Shown in pieces: positions 43,651 through 54,590 of a stretch of 64,000 bases of DNA. The position numbers were made by a program, and so were the translations under genes. The notes beneath the pieces are model-generated. The model did not search any database. It saw only the letters and a list, made by a program, of their open reading frames with translations, and was not told the DNA's origin. Each line of letters opens with the position of its first letter. The first letter of the stretch is position 1. This DNA comes from Metabacillus bambusae (GTDB lineage Bacteria > Bacillota > Bacilli > Bacillales > Bacillaceae), in assembly GCF_017497975.1 (NCBI RefSeq), contig NZ_JAGDEL010000007.1, positions 147,139-211,138 of the forward strand. Direction: 5' to 3'.

Positions 43651-44379
43651 ATGATGTTGAAAAAACAAACGGTTTGGTTATTAACAATGTTAAGTTTAGT
43701 GGTGGTATTGTCCGTCTATTATGTAACATCTCCAGACGGTGGAACTAGCAACATAGTCATGACAGAAGAGAATCAAGCTGTTAGTGAAAATACTGCAGAG
43801 GAAAATGAATTGGCGGAGGAAAAACAGCCAGCAGCTGAAGAAGAACAGCCTGAACCTGAAGAAGAAAAACAACCTGCAACAGAAGAAGAAAAACAGCCAG
43901 CTGAAGAAGGTAAAGACGGCAAAGACTCTGAAAAAGGAGAGTCCAAGGATGAAACTGGAGCTAATGCTGAAGAAGGAGAAGTACAAACAGAAGAGCTTGA
44001 GGATGGAACTGTAATTTCTAGTGTGACTAGCGATGAATTATTTGCAGAATTACGTATGGAATTAGAAGATCAGCGCAGCAAGAGAAAGGATCAGTTAGAT
44101 ACAATCGTTGCAAGTAATGATACAACTCCTGAAGAAAAGAACGAGGCGTATGACGAAATGGAAGCATTAGACGAAGCAGCACATAAGGAAACAGTTCTTG
44201 AAACGCTTATTAAATCACAAGGCTATGATGATGCACTTGTTCGTGCCGAAGGAAACAATGTGAAAATTACAGTAAAAGCATCGAAAGAGCATGACGCATC
44301 TGCAGCTAACAAAATTATGGTGCTTGTAAGAGATGAAATGGAAAATATGGAGAACGTTGTCGTTACATTTGAGCAATAA
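43651..44379 (+). CDS. spoIIIAH: Stage III sporulation protein AH, long acidic linker
   Basis: 242 residues, longer than B. subtilis SpoIIIAH (218). N-terminal membrane helix (about 8-26); residues about 45-110 are a Glu/Pro/Gln/Lys-rich repeat linker with EEKQPA-like units; then the YscJ-like ring domain (SQGYDDALVRAEGNNVKITVKASKEHDASAANKIMVLVRDEME). In B. subtilis it binds forespore SpoIIQ across the membrane gap. The extra length is all in the linker. Starts right after the spoIIIAG stop; last gene of the operon. Confidence 0.94.
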   Translation: MMLKKQTVWLLTMLSLVVVLSVYYVTSPDGGTSNIVMTEENQAVSENTAEENELAEEKQPAAEEEQPEPEEEKQPATEEEKQPAEEGKDGKDSEKGESKDETGANAEEGEVQTEELEDGTVISSVTSDELFAELRMELEDQRSKRKDQLDTIVASNDTTPEEKNEAYDEMEALDEAAHKETVLETLIKSQGYDDALVRAEGNNVKITVKASKEHDASAANKIMVLVRDEMENMENVVVTFEQ

Positions 44380-44397
44380 TTAAGCATTAAATATATG

Positions 44398-44432
44398 AAA
44401 GGTCAATCTGAATGATCGGATTGGCCTTTTTT
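44398..44432 (+). terminator. Terminator of spoIIIA operon
   Basis: AAAGGTCAATC...GATTGGCCTTTTTT. Confidence 0.88.
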
Positions 44433-44736
44433 CATTTTTAAAAAAAATAAAAGATAAAACCATTTTTTATATTGACTAATTAGGTACATGAATGACAAGA
44501 TGGTAAACTATGATATAGAATGTAAAATACGGCTGGCAGAGCTGAATAAAAAGGAAATTAATCAAAAACACCTGTGGCAATCAGTAGAAACCTGAGGAAA
44601 TGGGTACAATTGTTGTTGAATTTCTTCAGTGATGTATCGTAAGATAATATTATGGGACTAAGTTTTAGTACTAGACTATAAATTAGTAGATCATGTTTTT
44701 ACGTAAATGATCATATGATTAAAGGGGTGCCTAAGC
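44433..44736 (+). other. Leader region of accBC
   Basis: About 300 bp upstream of accB with no gene. A TTAGTACTAGAC...AATTAGTA stretch (44664-44690) looks faintly like a FapR site, but too many bases differ to call it. No riboswitch recognised. Confidence 0.35.
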
Positions 44737-45231
44737 ATGCTAAAAATACAAGAAATCAGAGAAATTATTAAATTAATCGATCAATCCTCTATTAATGAAT
44801 TTTCATTTGAGCACGAAGGTTCAAAAATAAAAATGAAAAAGCAATTACCTGAAGTCGAAACGGTAGTACGTACTGTAACCACTTCTCCTACACTTGAGTC
44901 CGTACAAGCACAACCAGTACAAGCCCAAGCACCAGTTGTTGAAGCTCCAAAACAGGATACTGTTGAAGCACCTACAGCTGATACATCTCATTTACATAAG
45001 ATTACGTCTCCAATGGTAGGTACGTTTTACGCTGCTTCTTCACCTGAAGCTGGCAATTACGTAGAAGTTGGATCTAAGGTTACAAAAGAATCAGTTGTTT
45101 GTATTGTAGAAGCAATGAAGCTCTTCAATGAAATTGAAGCAGAAGTGAAGGGTGAGATCGTCGAAATACTCGTTCAAAATGGACAGCTTGTCGAGTATGG
45201 TCAACCTTTATTCCTTGTTAAGCCTGAGTAA
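44737..45231 (+). CDS. accB: Acetyl-CoA carboxylase biotin carboxyl carrier protein
   Basis: 164 residues. N-terminal helical part, a flexible Ala/Pro/Gln/Val linker (about 50-85), and the biotinyl domain (about 88-163) with the biotin Lys128 in [14 protein letters not shown]. First step of fatty acid synthesis with AccC. Separated from accC by nine bases; yqhY follows, as is normal. Confidence 0.96.
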   Translation: MLKIQEIREIIKLIDQSSINEFSFEHEGSKIKMKKQLPEVETVVRTVTTSPTLESVQAQPVQAQAPVVEAPKQDTVEAPTADTSHLHKITSPMVGTFYAASSPEAGNYVEVGSKVTKESVVCIVEAMKLFNEIEAEVKGEIVEILVQNGQLVEYGQPLFLVKPE

Positions 45232-45240
45232 GGAGCCAAA

Positions 45241-46596
45241 ATGATGATAAAGAAATTACTAATCGCCAATCGAGGAGAAATTGCTGTTCGAATTATCCGA
45301 GCATGTAAGGAATTAGATATCGAAACAGTTGCTGTTTTTTCTGAAGCAGATCGTGAAGCATTACATGTACAGCTTGCAGATGAAGCGTACTGTATCGGCC
45401 CAACTGCTTCGAAAGATAGCTATTTAAATTTTACAAACATTATTAGTGTCGCAAAATTAACTGGAAGCGAAGCAATTCATCCAGGCTATGGTTTCTTAGC
45501 AGAAAATGCCGATTTTGCAGAGCTTTGTAAAGAATGCAATATTATCTTTGTCGGACCAAGTGCAGAAGCCATTTCAAAAATGGGCACAAAGGATGTTGCA
45601 AGAGAAACAATGCGTAAAGCAGGTGTCCCAATAGTTCCAGGTTCTAAAGGAATTATTGAAAACATCGAAGAAGCAAAAATGCTGGCAAACGATATGGGAT
45701 ATCCTGTTATAATAAAAGCAACTGCTGGTGGTGGTGGAAAAGGTATCCGCGTTGCTGTAGATGAGCAAGCACTAGTAAAAGGGATTGAAATTACCCAACA
45801 AGAGGCTGCTACTGCATTTGGTAACCCAGGTGTTTATATTGAGAAATATATTGAGGATTTCCGACATGTAGAAATTCAAGTGTTAGCTGATTCACATGGA
45901 AATGTTATTCATCTAGGTGAACGTGACTGTTCCATTCAACGTAGACTGCAAAAGCTTATTGAAGAAACGCCATCACCTGCGCTCGATGAAACAATTCGTG
46001 CACAAATGGGTGATGCCGCGGTTAAAGCAGCTGCTGCAGTAGCTTATACAGGTGCAGGAACGGTTGAATTTATTTTTGATCACATTAATAAAAAGTTTTA
46101 CTTTATGGAAATGAATACACGTATTCAAGTAGAGCATCCGGTCACAGAAATGGTAACCGGAATAGACTTAATTAAAGAGCAAATTAAAGTTGCTTCAGGA
46201 GAAAAGTTACCTGTGACTCAAGAAGAGGTTTCATTTAATGGCTGGGCAATTGAATGCCGGATTAATGCCGAAAATCCTGAAAAGAACTTTATGCCATCCC
46301 CAGGTAAAATTGAGATGTACTTGCCCCCTGGTGGTCTAGGTGTTAGAGTAGATTCAGCGGTATATCCAGGGTACTCCATTCCACCGTACTATGATTCAAT
46401 GATAGCTAAGCTTATAACGTACGGTGCGACAAGAGAAGAAGCAATTGCTCGAATGAAGCGTGCATTAAGTGAATTTGTTATAGAAGGAATATCTACAACA
46501 ATTCCATTCCATTTGCGACTTCTTGAACATGAAAAATTTGTATCAGGTGATTTTAACACGAAATTTTTAGAAATGTATAAGGTCATGGATTCGTAA
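45241..46596 (+). CDS. accC: Biotin carboxylase
   Basis: 451 residues, ATP-grasp. N-terminal [22 protein letters not shown], glycine loop [20 protein letters not shown]-like [27 protein letters not shown] and [14 protein letters not shown] with the catalytic Glu/Arg. Carboxylates biotin on AccB with ATP and bicarbonate. ATG behind AAGGAGCC. Confidence 0.97.
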   Translation: MMIKKLLIANRGEIAVRIIRACKELDIETVAVFSEADREALHVQLADEAYCIGPTASKDSYLNFTNIISVAKLTGSEAIHPGYGFLAENADFAELCKECNIIFVGPSAEAISKMGTKDVARETMRKAGVPIVPGSKGIIENIEEAKMLANDMGYPVIIKATAGGGGKGIRVAVDEQALVKGIEITQQEAATAFGNPGVYIEKYIEDFRHVEIQVLADSHGNVIHLGERDCSIQRRLQKLIEETPSPALDETIRAQMGDAAVKAAAAVAYTGAGTVEFIFDHINKKFYFMEMNTRIQVEHPVTEMVTGIDLIKEQIKVASGEKLPVTQEEVSFNGWAIECRINAENPEKNFMPSPGKIEMYLPPGGLGVRVDSAVYPGYSIPPYYDSMIAKLITYGATREEAIARMKRALSEFVIEGISTTIPFHLRLLEHEKFVSGDFNTKFLEMYKVMDS

Positions 46597-46618
46597 ATTT
46601 ATTCGGAGGTGCTGACCC

Positions 46619-47029
46619 TTGAAAGATACTAATAACGTTTTAGAAATGAATCAAGATTACAACGGCTTAGGCAAAGTAGAGATCGCTCCAGAAGTAATAG
46701 AAGTCATTGCAGGTATTGCAGCATCAGAAATAGAAGGTGTTGCGTCAATGCGTGGAAACTTTGCAGCAGGTGTAGTTGAGCGACTTGGTAAGAAAAATCA
46801 CGGTAAGGGTGTAAAAGTTGAACTTACTGAAGAAGGCATTGTTATCGAAGTATATTGTGTCATGATTTTTGGTGTATCCATTCCTACTGTTGCACAGAAA
46901 ATTCAAGACAACATCCGTCAAGCTTTACTAAACATGACAGCTTTAGAAGTTAATGAAGTAAACATACATGTTGTGGGCATTCAATTCGAATCAAAGACAC
47001 AAGAAGTTGAAGTTGATCAAGAAATGTAA
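46619..47029 (+). CDS. yqhY: Asp23/Gls24 family protein YqhY
   Basis: 136 residues, Asp23/Gls24 (DUF322) family: GKVEIAPEVIEVIAGIAASEIEGVASMRG and ALEVNEVNIHVVGIQFE. TTG start behind GGAGGTG. In B. subtilis YqhY affects acetyl-CoA carboxylase activity and lies directly after accBC, as here. A terminator follows. Confidence 0.94.
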   Translation: MKDTNNVLEMNQDYNGLGKVEIAPEVIEVIAGIAASEIEGVASMRGNFAAGVVERLGKKNHGKGVKVELTEEGIVIEVYCVMIFGVSIPTVAQKIQDNIRQALLNMTALEVNEVNIHVVGIQFESKTQEVEVDQEM

Positions 47030-47052
47030 TTTGGTCTTATTTTTGCAAGAGC

Positions 47053-47086
47053 AAAACCAGAGGGTTGGCCCCTTTGGTTTTCTTTT
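47053..47086 (+). terminator. Terminator of accBC-yqhY
   Basis: AAAACCAGAGGG TTGGC CCCTTTGGTTTTC, then TTTTG. Confidence 0.85.
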
Positions 47087-47184
47087 GTTTTTGAGAGAGT
47101 TTATATATTTTCATGCTACTGGTTATATTGTTACTATAGAAATAGGCTTTGTTTAAGCTCACTGTTGATTTTAAGCACTTTCTT

Positions 47185-47225
47185 GATTGGAGCGGAAAGC
47201 GAACGCCTACAGCGGAAATCAACAA
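47185..47225 (+). repeat. Internally deleted copy of the GC-rich repeat
   Basis: GATTGGAGCGGAA is joined directly to AGCGAACGCC...AGCGGAAATCAACA. In the full copy (14489-14612) the left end reads GGAGCGGAAGTGCG and the right part CCGCGGAAAGCGAGC, so removal between two GCGGAA repeats would give exactly this junction. The 310-bp space 47087-47398 holds only this and the nusB promoter. Confidence 0.8.
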
Positions 47226-47398
47226 CCAAGTTTAACAGAGCCTAGAAATAAAATAAACTACGAATGTTTTATAATAATAAAGCCTTTTCATTCGGAAATA
47301 CATAAAAACAATCAATTTTCGGCATGAATCTGACAGTTGGATATGGTATGATCACTTTATGACATTCGACTTTTAAACATTAAAGGAGCAAGAAAAGA

Positions 47399-47782
47399 AT
47401 GAAACGAAGAACAGCAAGAGAAAAGGCACTACAGGCGCTATTTCAAGTGAATGTTAGTAATATAGAACCAAACGAAGCAATTGAGCATGTACTAGACGAA
47501 GAGACTGCAGATCAATTTATGAATAGTCTTGTTTTCGGAACAATCGAGCATGAAAAAGAGCTAGACGAGTTAATTACGCCTCACCTAGTTAATTGGACAA
47601 TTGATCGCTTAGCGAATATCGATAAAACGATCTTACGTATGGCTGCTTATGAACTTAAATATGAAGATGTTCCAGCAAATGTAACATTAGATGAAGCAGT
47701 GGAACTCGCAAAAGCGTTTGGGGATGATCATTCCAGTAAATTCGTCAATGGTGTTCTCTCTAAAATCAAAAAAGGCCTGTAA
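47399..47782 (+). CDS. nusB: Transcription antitermination factor NusB
   Basis: 127 residues, all-helical NusB fold: N-terminal RRTAREKALQALFQVNV (RNA-binding arginine-rich start), and NFVNGVL-type end SSKFVNGVLSKI. With NusE it binds boxA of rRNA transcripts. AAAGGAGC ribosome-binding site. Confidence 0.96.
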   Translation: MKRRTAREKALQALFQVNVSNIEPNEAIEHVLDEETADQFMNSLVFGTIEHEKELDELITPHLVNWTIDRLANIDKTILRMAAYELKYEDVPANVTLDEAVELAKAFGDDHSSKFVNGVLSKIKKGL

Positions 47783-47815
47783 AGAGGTAATGTAAAGTTT
47801 GAGGAGGAATTAAGA

Positions 47816-48673
47816 ATGGCTGCAACGATTATTGATGGAAAAGAATTATCAAAAGCAAAAAGAAGTGAATTAGCAAAAGAAGTGGAACAAATTAAAGCAA
47901 AAGGTTTATTACCAAAGCTAGTCGTTATTTTAGTTGGGGACAACCCTGCTTCACTTTCCTATATTAGAGGAAAACAAAAAGCATCTGAGGAAATCGGTGT
48001 TGGCTTTAAATTAGAAAATTTCCCTGAATCTTTTACAGAAAAAGAATTGCTTGATGTGATTGAGCACTACAATAATAATGATGAATACCATGGGATATTA
48101 GTTCAACTGCCACTCCCTGCACATATTAATGAAACGGCTGTTGTTGAAAAAATCTCACCTCTAAAAGATGTAGATGGCTTTCATCCAATTAATATTGGAC
48201 GTATGATGACAGGTCAAGAAACATTTTTACCTTGTACACCAGCTGGAATTGTTGAAATGATTAAGTCAGTTGGTGTAGAAATGACTGGGAAGAATGTGGT
48301 TGTTGTTGGAAGAAGTAATATTGTCGGAAAACCAGTTGGGCAACTTCTTCTAAACGAACATGCAACGGTTACTTACTGTCATTCAAAAACGAAGGATTTA
48401 TCAGCTTATACGAAAGAGGCAGATATCTTGGTAGCTGCTGTTGGCCGAGCTAATTTTATTAAAGGCGAGGACATTAAACCAGGAGCTGTTGTCATTGATG
48501 TAGGTGTTAATAGACTTGAAACGGGAAAATTATGTGGTGATGTTGTTTTTGATGAAGCGAAAGAAGTTGCTAGCTTCATAACACCAGTTCCAGGTGGAGT
48601 AGGTCCAATGACTATTACGATGCTAGCTCATAATACAGTTCAATCTGCAAAACAATTTCTAAGTACTAAATAA
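47816..48673 (+). CDS. folD: Methylenetetrahydrofolate dehydrogenase / cyclohydrolase
   Basis: 285 residues, bifunctional FolD. Catalytic Lys in SYIRGKQKASEEIG, YHGILVQLPLPAHI, DVDGFHPINIGRM, NADP loop VVVGRSNIVGKPVGQLL, and TPVPGGVGPMTITML. Takes on one-carbon units such as those made by the Gcv system. Start ATG behind GAGGAGG, 33 bases after nusB. Confidence 0.97.
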   Translation: MAATIIDGKELSKAKRSELAKEVEQIKAKGLLPKLVVILVGDNPASLSYIRGKQKASEEIGVGFKLENFPESFTEKELLDVIEHYNNNDEYHGILVQLPLPAHINETAVVEKISPLKDVDGFHPINIGRMMTGQETFLPCTPAGIVEMIKSVGVEMTGKNVVVVGRSNIVGKPVGQLLLNEHATVTYCHSKTKDLSAYTKEADILVAAVGRANFIKGEDIKPGAVVIDVGVNRLETGKLCGDVVFDEAKEVASFITPVPGGVGPMTITMLAHNTVQSAKQFLSTK

Positions 48674-48688
48674 ACCATACCCAAAAGC

Positions 48689-48727
48689 GGGACGGAGAAA
48701 GGTCTTTATTTACTCCGTCCCTATTCC
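48689..48727 (+). terminator. Hairpin after folD
   Basis: GGGACGGAG...CTCCGTCCC, strong stem but no T-run (TATTCC follows), so a weak terminator or processing structure. Confidence 0.5.
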
Positions 48728-48768
48728 ATCATTTTTAAGATATTAGTGTAGTAAAAGGAGGTTGTACT

Positions 48769-50121
48769 ATGAGTGAAATAAAATATGTAACAGTTACAGC
48801 CTTAACGAAATACATAAAACGTAAATTTGATGTTGATCCTCATTTAACCGATATTTGGATAAAGGGTGAGATCTCAAATTTCAATTTACATAGTCGTGGT
48901 CATATGTATTTTACATTGAAGGATGAAAAGGCAAGAATTCAAGCCGTCATGTTCGCAGGTGCAAATAAATCAATGAAGTTTAAACCAGAAAATGGTATGA
49001 AGGTACTTATCCGTGGCGAAATCTCGGTTTATGAACAAAGTGGTGGCTATCAGGTTTATGTGAAGGAAATGCAGCCAGATGGTATCGGAAGTCTATATTT
49101 GGCTTACGAGGAATTGAAAAAAACACTGCAAAAAGAAGGACTTTTTGATCCCGTTCACAAAAAGCCAATACCAAAATACCCGGATCAGGTTGGGGTCATA
49201 ACTTCACCTACAGGTGCTGCAATTCGTGATATTTTAACAACGATTAATCGTCGTTACCCACTTGCAAAGGTTATTTTAATACCTGCTCTTGTACAAGGAG
49301 TTCAGGCAGGTGCATCTGTAGCAAAAGCAATAAAAACAGCGAATCAGCTAAATACTTTAGATGTTTTAATTGTTGGTCGAGGTGGAGGTTCAATTGAAGA
49401 ACTATGGGCGTTTAACGAAGAAATCGTAGCAAGAGAAATTTTTGCATCACAAATACCAATTATCTCTGCTGTAGGACATGAAACAGATTATACAATTGCT
49501 GATTTTGTAGCCGATTTAAGAGCTCCTACACCAACTGGTGCTGCCGAACTAGCTGTACCTCATTTTTCCGAATTAATGGATCGCTTATTAGAACGTAAAA
49601 ATAGGCTTAAAAGAACCATGCGGGAGAAAATAACCTCTAATAAAGACCGGTTAAACCATTATCAAACATCCTATGCCTTTAAATATCCAAAACAGCTTTA
49701 TTTACAAAAGGAGCAGCAATTAGATTTAATTGTTGAACGCCTTAATAAAGAAGGACAAAGGGCCATCATCCATAAAAGAGACTCCTTCACACAGGTGAAA
49801 AATCGACTTGCAAATGTACATCCAAAGGGTCAAATTAAACGATCAATGGAAGCGTATCAATTATTGTTGAAAAAGCTTAATAGAGAAATGGGTTCTGTAC
49901 TAACATATAAACATTCGCAATTTAATGAAACAATTGCTAAACTAAATGCATTAAGTCCGCTAAGAGTTATGGACAGGGGATATAGCCTTGTTTATCATGA
50001 AAAAGAACTTGTTAAAAGTATTAATCAAATTGAGGCAGGACAGATAGTAAAAGTACAACTTAAAGATGGTCAACTAGACTGTAAAGTACAGGGAATAGAG
50101 GAGAGATCCGTTAATGAGTAA
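48769..50121 (+). CDS. xseA: Exodeoxyribonuclease VII large subunit
   Basis: 450 residues: N-terminal OB fold ([27 protein letters not shown]), catalytic domain with [32 protein letters not shown] and [28 protein letters not shown], then a long coiled coil (about 275-390). Degrades single-stranded DNA in complex with XseB. AAAGGAGGTTG ribosome-binding site; overlaps xseB by eight bases. Confidence 0.97.
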   Translation: MSEIKYVTVTALTKYIKRKFDVDPHLTDIWIKGEISNFNLHSRGHMYFTLKDEKARIQAVMFAGANKSMKFKPENGMKVLIRGEISVYEQSGGYQVYVKEMQPDGIGSLYLAYEELKKTLQKEGLFDPVHKKPIPKYPDQVGVITSPTGAAIRDILTTINRRYPLAKVILIPALVQGVQAGASVAKAIKTANQLNTLDVLIVGRGGGSIEELWAFNEEIVAREIFASQIPIISAVGHETDYTIADFVADLRAPTPTGAAELAVPHFSELMDRLLERKNRLKRTMREKITSNKDRLNHYQTSYAFKYPKQLYLQKEQQLDLIVERLNKEGQRAIIHKRDSFTQVKNRLANVHPKGQIKRSMEAYQLLLKKLNREMGSVLTYKHSQFNETIAKLNALSPLRVMDRGYSLVYHEKELVKSINQIEAGQIVKVQLKDGQLDCKVQGIEERSVNE

Positions 50122-50365
50122 GGAAGAGCAAAAAGCTAAGGAAGTATCCTTTGAACATGCCATGCAACAGTTAGAGGAAATCGTTGGGAAGCTTGAGGAA
50201 GGAGACGTACCTCTTGAAAAGGCGATTGAATACTTTCAAAAGGGTATGGAGCTTTCAAAGCTTTGTCATGATAAGCTACAGCATGTAGAAAAACAAATGG
50301 ATTTTATTTTACGTGAGGATGGGGAATTAAAGCCATTTGAACTGCAGGAGGAAGAAAAAGCGTGA
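50114..50365 (+). CDS. xseB: Exodeoxyribonuclease VII small subunit
   Basis: 83 residues, helical hairpin [39 protein letters not shown], typical XseB. Several copies bind the XseA coiled coil. Overlaps xseA and ispA on either side. Confidence 0.95.
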   Translation: MSKEEQKAKEVSFEHAMQQLEEIVGKLEEGDVPLEKAIEYFQKGMELSKLCHDKLQHVEKQMDFILREDGELKPFELQEEEKA

Positions 50366-51246
50366 CCATGCAGCTTAACGACTTTTTAGTTTCACGTAAA
50401 CAAATCATTGAAAAAGCAATGCCTGAGTATATTGAAAAGCTTCAAGCACCAAAAACATTAAAAGACGCAATGCTATATTCATTAGGAGCAGGTGGAAAAC
50501 GCTTGCGTCCAATTCTTGTTTTAGCATTGCTTCATACATACAAACAAACTGAGAATTTAGGTGTAGCTACAGCTTGTGCAATTGAAATGATTCACACCTA
50601 TTCACTTATACATGATGACCTTCCATGCATGGATGATGACGACTTAAGACGTGGAAAGCCGACAAACCATAAAGTTTTTGGCGAAGCAATGGCCGTATTA
50701 GCAGGTGATGGACTTTTAACACAAAGCTTTTCACTAATTGTAAATGATCCTTATCCCTCACCGGAAAACAAGCTTCGCGTTGTTTCAGAACTAGTAAAAG
50801 CTGCAGGCGCAGAAGGGATGGTCGGTGGACAGGTTGCTGATATGGAGGGTGAAGCCAAAAGTTTAACCCTTGAAGAACTTCAGTACATCCATGAAAACAA
50901 GACAGCTAAACTCTTAGGATTTAGCATTATTTCAGGTGCAATTTTGGCGGGAGCCCCGGAAGAGGATATCGAAAAACTGCGTCAATATGCTTATCATCTA
51001 GGTATTGCATTTCAAATTCGTGACGATATTTTAGATATTGAAGGGAACGAAGACGTTTTAGGGAAGCCAGTTGGATCTGATACTACGAATGAGAAGACGA
51101 CATATCCCTCCATCCTAACGATGCAAGGTGCAAAAGAAAAACTCAATGATCACATTGACCATGCAAAGTCGGTTTTAAATAGCTTATCTGTTCATTCAAA
51201 TTTACTTGTTCAAATGTGTGATTTAATAGCTAATAGGGATCATTAA
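50362..51246 (+). CDS. ispA: Farnesyl diphosphate synthase
   Basis: 294 residues, short-chain trans-prenyltransferase. First Asp-rich motif [10 protein letters not shown], followed by LRRGKPTNH; second DDILD in [24 protein letters not shown]. Makes C15-PP from isopentenyl-PP and dimethylallyl-PP supplied by the Dxs pathway encoded next. GTG at 50362, overlapping the xseB stop, is favoured by GAGGAAG; an ATG two codons later is the alternative. Confidence 0.95.
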   Translation: MTMQLNDFLVSRKQIIEKAMPEYIEKLQAPKTLKDAMLYSLGAGGKRLRPILVLALLHTYKQTENLGVATACAIEMIHTYSLIHDDLPCMDDDDLRRGKPTNHKVFGEAMAVLAGDGLLTQSFSLIVNDPYPSPENKLRVVSELVKAAGAEGMVGGQVADMEGEAKSLTLEELQYIHENKTAKLLGFSIISGAILAGAPEEDIEKLRQYAYHLGIAFQIRDDILDIEGNEDVLGKPVGSDTTNEKTTYPSILTMQGAKEKLNDHIDHAKSVLNSLSVHSNLLVQMCDLIANRDH

Positions 51247-51278
51247 TCAAAATGAAAAAAGTTAAGAAGGATTTTACT

Positions 51279-51309
51279 AAAACCGTTTCCAATTGGTAGC
51301 GGTTTTTTG
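51279..51309 (+). terminator. Terminator of ispA
   Basis: AAAACCGTTTCCAATTGGTAGCGGTTTTTT: outer AAAACCG/CGGTTTT stem with T-run. Confidence 0.85.
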
Positions 51310-51571
51310 TCCTATTTACTCGTTTTCTCAGAACTTCTCCCAGTTGTGATTGACTTAAAATATTGTAATTAAAGCTATTTTATGGTAAGTTTTTGCTTGC
51401 ACATATTCGTCCTTTTAATACGGGAATTACTAGATACTAATAATAAATCTTAAATTGTTTTCAAATAAAAGAAGTTTACGTTAAAATATAAAGATAAGAC
51501 TAAGGTATAAGAACGAATTATATACAAACACGAATATAGAATCAAACTGAACCCGAAAGTGAGTGATCCAT

Positions 51572-53473
51572 TTGGATCTTCTATCCATTAAAGACCCAAG
51601 CTTTTTAAAAAAGCTATCGAATAACGACCTTGAAAAACTTAGTGCGGAAATTCGGCAATTTTTAATTGAAAAGCTATCAGAAACTGGAGGACATATTGGT
51701 CCAAACTTAGGTGTTGTTGAGCTAACAGTTGCCCTTCACAAAGTTTTTGACAGTCCAAAAGATAAATTTATTTGGGATGTAGGACATCAATCCTATGTTC
51801 ATAAAATATTAACTGGAAGAGCGAATGAATTTGATACATTACGTCAATACAAAGGCCTTTGCGGTTTTCCGAAACGTAATGAAAGTGAACACGATGTGTG
51901 GGAGACAGGTCATAGTTCAACATCATTATCCGCGGCAATGGGTATGGTCATTGCAAGAGATTTAAAGAAAACAAATGAACATGTAATCCCCGTAATAGGT
52001 GATGGAGCACTAACTGGTGGTATGGCTCTTGAGGCCCTAAATCATATTGGGCATGAGCAAAAGGATATTATCGTTGTTCTAAATGACAATGAAATGTCGA
52101 TTGCCCCTAACGTTGGTGCGCTTCATAATGTTCTTGGCCGACTAAGAACAGCCGGAAAGTATCAGTGGGTAAAGGATGAGCTTGAATATTTATTAAAGAA
52201 AATTCCTGCTGTAGGCGGCAAACTAGCATCAACAGCTGAGCGAGTGAAGGATAGTTTAAAATACATGCTAGTCTCAGGTGTGTTTTTTGAAGAATTAGGT
52301 TTTACTTATTTAGGACCAATTGACGGACATAATTATGAAGATTTATTTGAAAATCTTCAATATGCTAAAAAAACCTCTGGACCAGTTCTTCTTCATGTGA
52401 TCACTAAGAAAGGAAAAGGGTATAAACCTGCAGAAACAGACACAATTGGTACATGGCATGGCACTGGGCCATACAAAATTGAGACTGGTGATTTCTTAAA
52501 ACCGAAAGTAGTTGGACCAGCCTGGAGTAAGCTTGTAAGTGATACCGTCCTTAAGCTTGCTCGTGAGGATGAGCGAATTGTCGCTGTGACACCTGCTATG
52601 CCAGTTGGATCTAAGTTAGAAGCATTTGCGGAAGAGTTCCCGGACCGTATGTTTGACGTTGGAATTGCTGAACAGCATGCTACCACTATGGCAGCTGGAC
52701 TCGCTACACAAAATATGAAGCCGTTTTTAGCAATCTATTCAACATTTTTACAACGAGCATATGATCAAGTTGTTCATGATATTTGCCGTCAAAATTTAAA
52801 TGTATTTATTGGAATTGATAGATCAGGACTTGTTGGTGCGGATGGAGAAACACATCAAGGTGTTTTTGATATTGCGTTTTTACGACATTTGCCAAACATG
52901 GTGCTGATGATGGCGAAAGATGAAAATGAAGGCCAACATCTTGTTAATACAGCTCTGAAATATAATGATGGACCTATCGCGCTTCGCTATGCACGTGGTA
53001 ATGGAATCGGTGTGAAAATGGATGAAGAGCTTAAAGAAATCCCGATTGGCACGTGGGAAGTACTTAGAGAAGGTAGAGATGCTGTCATTCTTACATTCGG
53101 CACGACCATTGAAATGGCAATAGAAGCTGCTGAAAACTTAGCGAAACAAGGTAAATCTATTCGAGTTGTTAATGCACGTTTTATCAAACCTTTAGATGAA
53201 AACATGCTTCATGAAATTTTCACTGAACATATTCCAGTTTTAACGATTGAGGAAGCTGTTTTACAAGGTGGATTTGGTAGTGCTGTTTTAGAGTTTGCCC
53301 AAGAAAATAACTATTACCAAACAAAAATTTCTCGTATAGGAATCCCAGACCGTTTTATTGAACATGGTAGTGTTTCCAAATTGCTTGAAGAGATCGGTAT
53401 GACGACAGAAAATGTCATTACCCAGCTTAAAGCAATGATACCTGAAAAAGAGAAAAAGGTACTTAGATCATGA
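51572..53473 (+). CDS. dxs: 1-Deoxy-D-xylulose-5-phosphate synthase
   Basis: 633 residues, the same length as in B. subtilis with the TTG start at 51572 ([11 protein letters not shown]); an upstream GTG at 51563 would add three residues. TPP-dependent transketolase fold: [23 protein letters not shown] start, [18 protein letters not shown]...[11 protein letters not shown] (TPP motif), DVGIAEQHA with the catalytic Glu, and [21 protein letters not shown]. Condenses pyruvate and glyceraldehyde-3-P. The upstream 260 bp have no gene. Overlaps tlyA by four bases. Confidence 0.97.
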   Translation: MDLLSIKDPSFLKKLSNNDLEKLSAEIRQFLIEKLSETGGHIGPNLGVVELTVALHKVFDSPKDKFIWDVGHQSYVHKILTGRANEFDTLRQYKGLCGFPKRNESEHDVWETGHSSTSLSAAMGMVIARDLKKTNEHVIPVIGDGALTGGMALEALNHIGHEQKDIIVVLNDNEMSIAPNVGALHNVLGRLRTAGKYQWVKDELEYLLKKIPAVGGKLASTAERVKDSLKYMLVSGVFFEELGFTYLGPIDGHNYEDLFENLQYAKKTSGPVLLHVITKKGKGYKPAETDTIGTWHGTGPYKIETGDFLKPKVVGPAWSKLVSDTVLKLAREDERIVAVTPAMPVGSKLEAFAEEFPDRMFDVGIAEQHATTMAAGLATQNMKPFLAIYSTFLQRAYDQVVHDICRQNLNVFIGIDRSGLVGADGETHQGVFDIAFLRHLPNMVLMMAKDENEGQHLVNTALKYNDGPIALRYARGNGIGVKMDEELKEIPIGTWEVLREGRDAVILTFGTTIEMAIEAAENLAKQGKSIRVVNARFIKPLDENMLHEIFTEHIPVLTIEEAVLQGGFGSAVLEFAQENNYYQTKISRIGIPDRFIEHGSVSKLLEEIGMTTENVITQLKAMIPEKEKKVLRS

Positions 53474-54321
53474 GTAATAAAAAGGAAAGACTAGATATAT
53501 TACTAGTTGAAAACGGTTTGTTTGAAACAAGAGAAAAAGCGAAGCGTGCGATTATGGCAGGAATTGTATATGGCAATGAAGAACGTTTAGACAAGCCGGG
53601 AGAAAAGGTTTCCCGTGACCTTGTATTAACGATAAAGGGGAATACTCTTCCTTATGTAAGTCGTGGGGGCTTGAAGCTAGAAAAAGCAATGCGAGATTTT
53701 AATCTACATGTACAAGATAAAATCATGATTGATATTGGTTCTTCTACAGGTGGTTTTACAGATTGTGCTCTCCAAAGTGGTGCTAAGCTCTCATATGCAG
53801 TAGATGTAGGCTATAATCAATTAGCATGGAAGCTGCGTCAAGATGAGCGTGTAGTCGTTATGGAGCGGACAAACTTTCGCTACTCTACTGCTGCAGATTT
53901 TGAAAAAGGGTTACCAGAATTTGCATCGATTGATGTATCCTTTATTTCGTTAAAACTTATTTTACCTGTGTTAAAAACAATTTTAGTTCCACATAGCGAT
54001 ATTGTTGCTTTAGTAAAGCCACAATTTGAAGCAGGAAGAGAGCTAGTTGGTAAAAAAGGAATTATTCGTGATCCGAAAGTTCATGAGCTTGTATTAAATG
54101 AAATGGTCAGCTTTGCTCTAAAAGAAGGGTATGATATTTATAACTTATCATACTCACCGATCACAGGGGGAGATGGAAACATCGAGTTCCTTTTACATCT
54201 TCGCTTCGAAGGATCCCAAGAGCAAGGGACAAATCATTTTGGAATTCCCGCTAGTGATGTTGTCGAAGAAGCACATGCAAAACTAAAAGAGAATAAGCTC
54301 AAAGAAAAGCAGGAAAAATAG
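53470..54321 (+). CDS. yqxC: TlyA family RNA methyltransferase (YqxC)
   Basis: 283 residues: N-terminal S4 RNA-binding domain ([26 protein letters not shown]), then an FtsJ-like SAM methyltransferase ([48 protein letters not shown]). Lys-Asp-Lys-Glu-type residues fit 2'-O-methylation of rRNA. Family also called haemolysin A by older names. ATGA overlap with dxs. Confidence 0.93.
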   Translation: MSNKKERLDILLVENGLFETREKAKRAIMAGIVYGNEERLDKPGEKVSRDLVLTIKGNTLPYVSRGGLKLEKAMRDFNLHVQDKIMIDIGSSTGGFTDCALQSGAKLSYAVDVGYNQLAWKLRQDERVVVMERTNFRYSTAADFEKGLPEFASIDVSFISLKLILPVLKTILVPHSDIVALVKPQFEAGRELVGKKGIIRDPKVHELVLNEMVSFALKEGYDIYNLSYSPITGGDGNIEFLLHLRFEGSQEQGTNHFGIPASDVVEEAHAKLKENKLKEKQEK

Positions 54322-54347
54322 CAATTGCTATTATCCTGTTTTTTTCT
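54310..54347 (+). terminator. Terminator of yqxC
   Basis: CAGGAAAAATAGC AATT GCTATTATCCTG TTTTTTT, starts inside the last codons. Confidence 0.85.
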
Positions 54348-54553
54348 TGATAGAGAATACCAGTTGCTAACATCTAAGGTTTTTCTAAATTATCTGGATA
54401 TTCATGCAACTTGTGAATTATTAGTTTTTTATCATTTGAATCAAAAAAGTCCTAATAATCATTGTTTTATGCAGTTTTATCCGAATGATTTTTATTAAAA
54501 CTGTACATTTTAAGGGTTTTAATATAAGATGAAAGGTATAAACATGCAGAAAA

Positions 54554-54570
54554 TGTATAAAAATGCATCA
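54554..54570 (+). promoter_or_regulatory. ARG-box-like site before argR
   Basis: TGTATAAAAATGCATCA resembles the arginine-repressor half-palindrome (TGAATAAAAATTCA type), 20 bases before the argR ATG; would mean autoregulation. Confidence 0.45.
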
Positions 54571-54590
54571 TTGCCAAAAGGGGTGCTTTA

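Noticed and set aside
43696..43986. 96-residue minus-strand reading frame within spoIIIAH
   Set aside because: Shadow of the acidic repeat linker; Phe/Ser-rich antisense translation with no start signals.
44664..44690. FapR operator before accB
   Set aside because: Only a partial match to the FapR palindrome; not enough to call.
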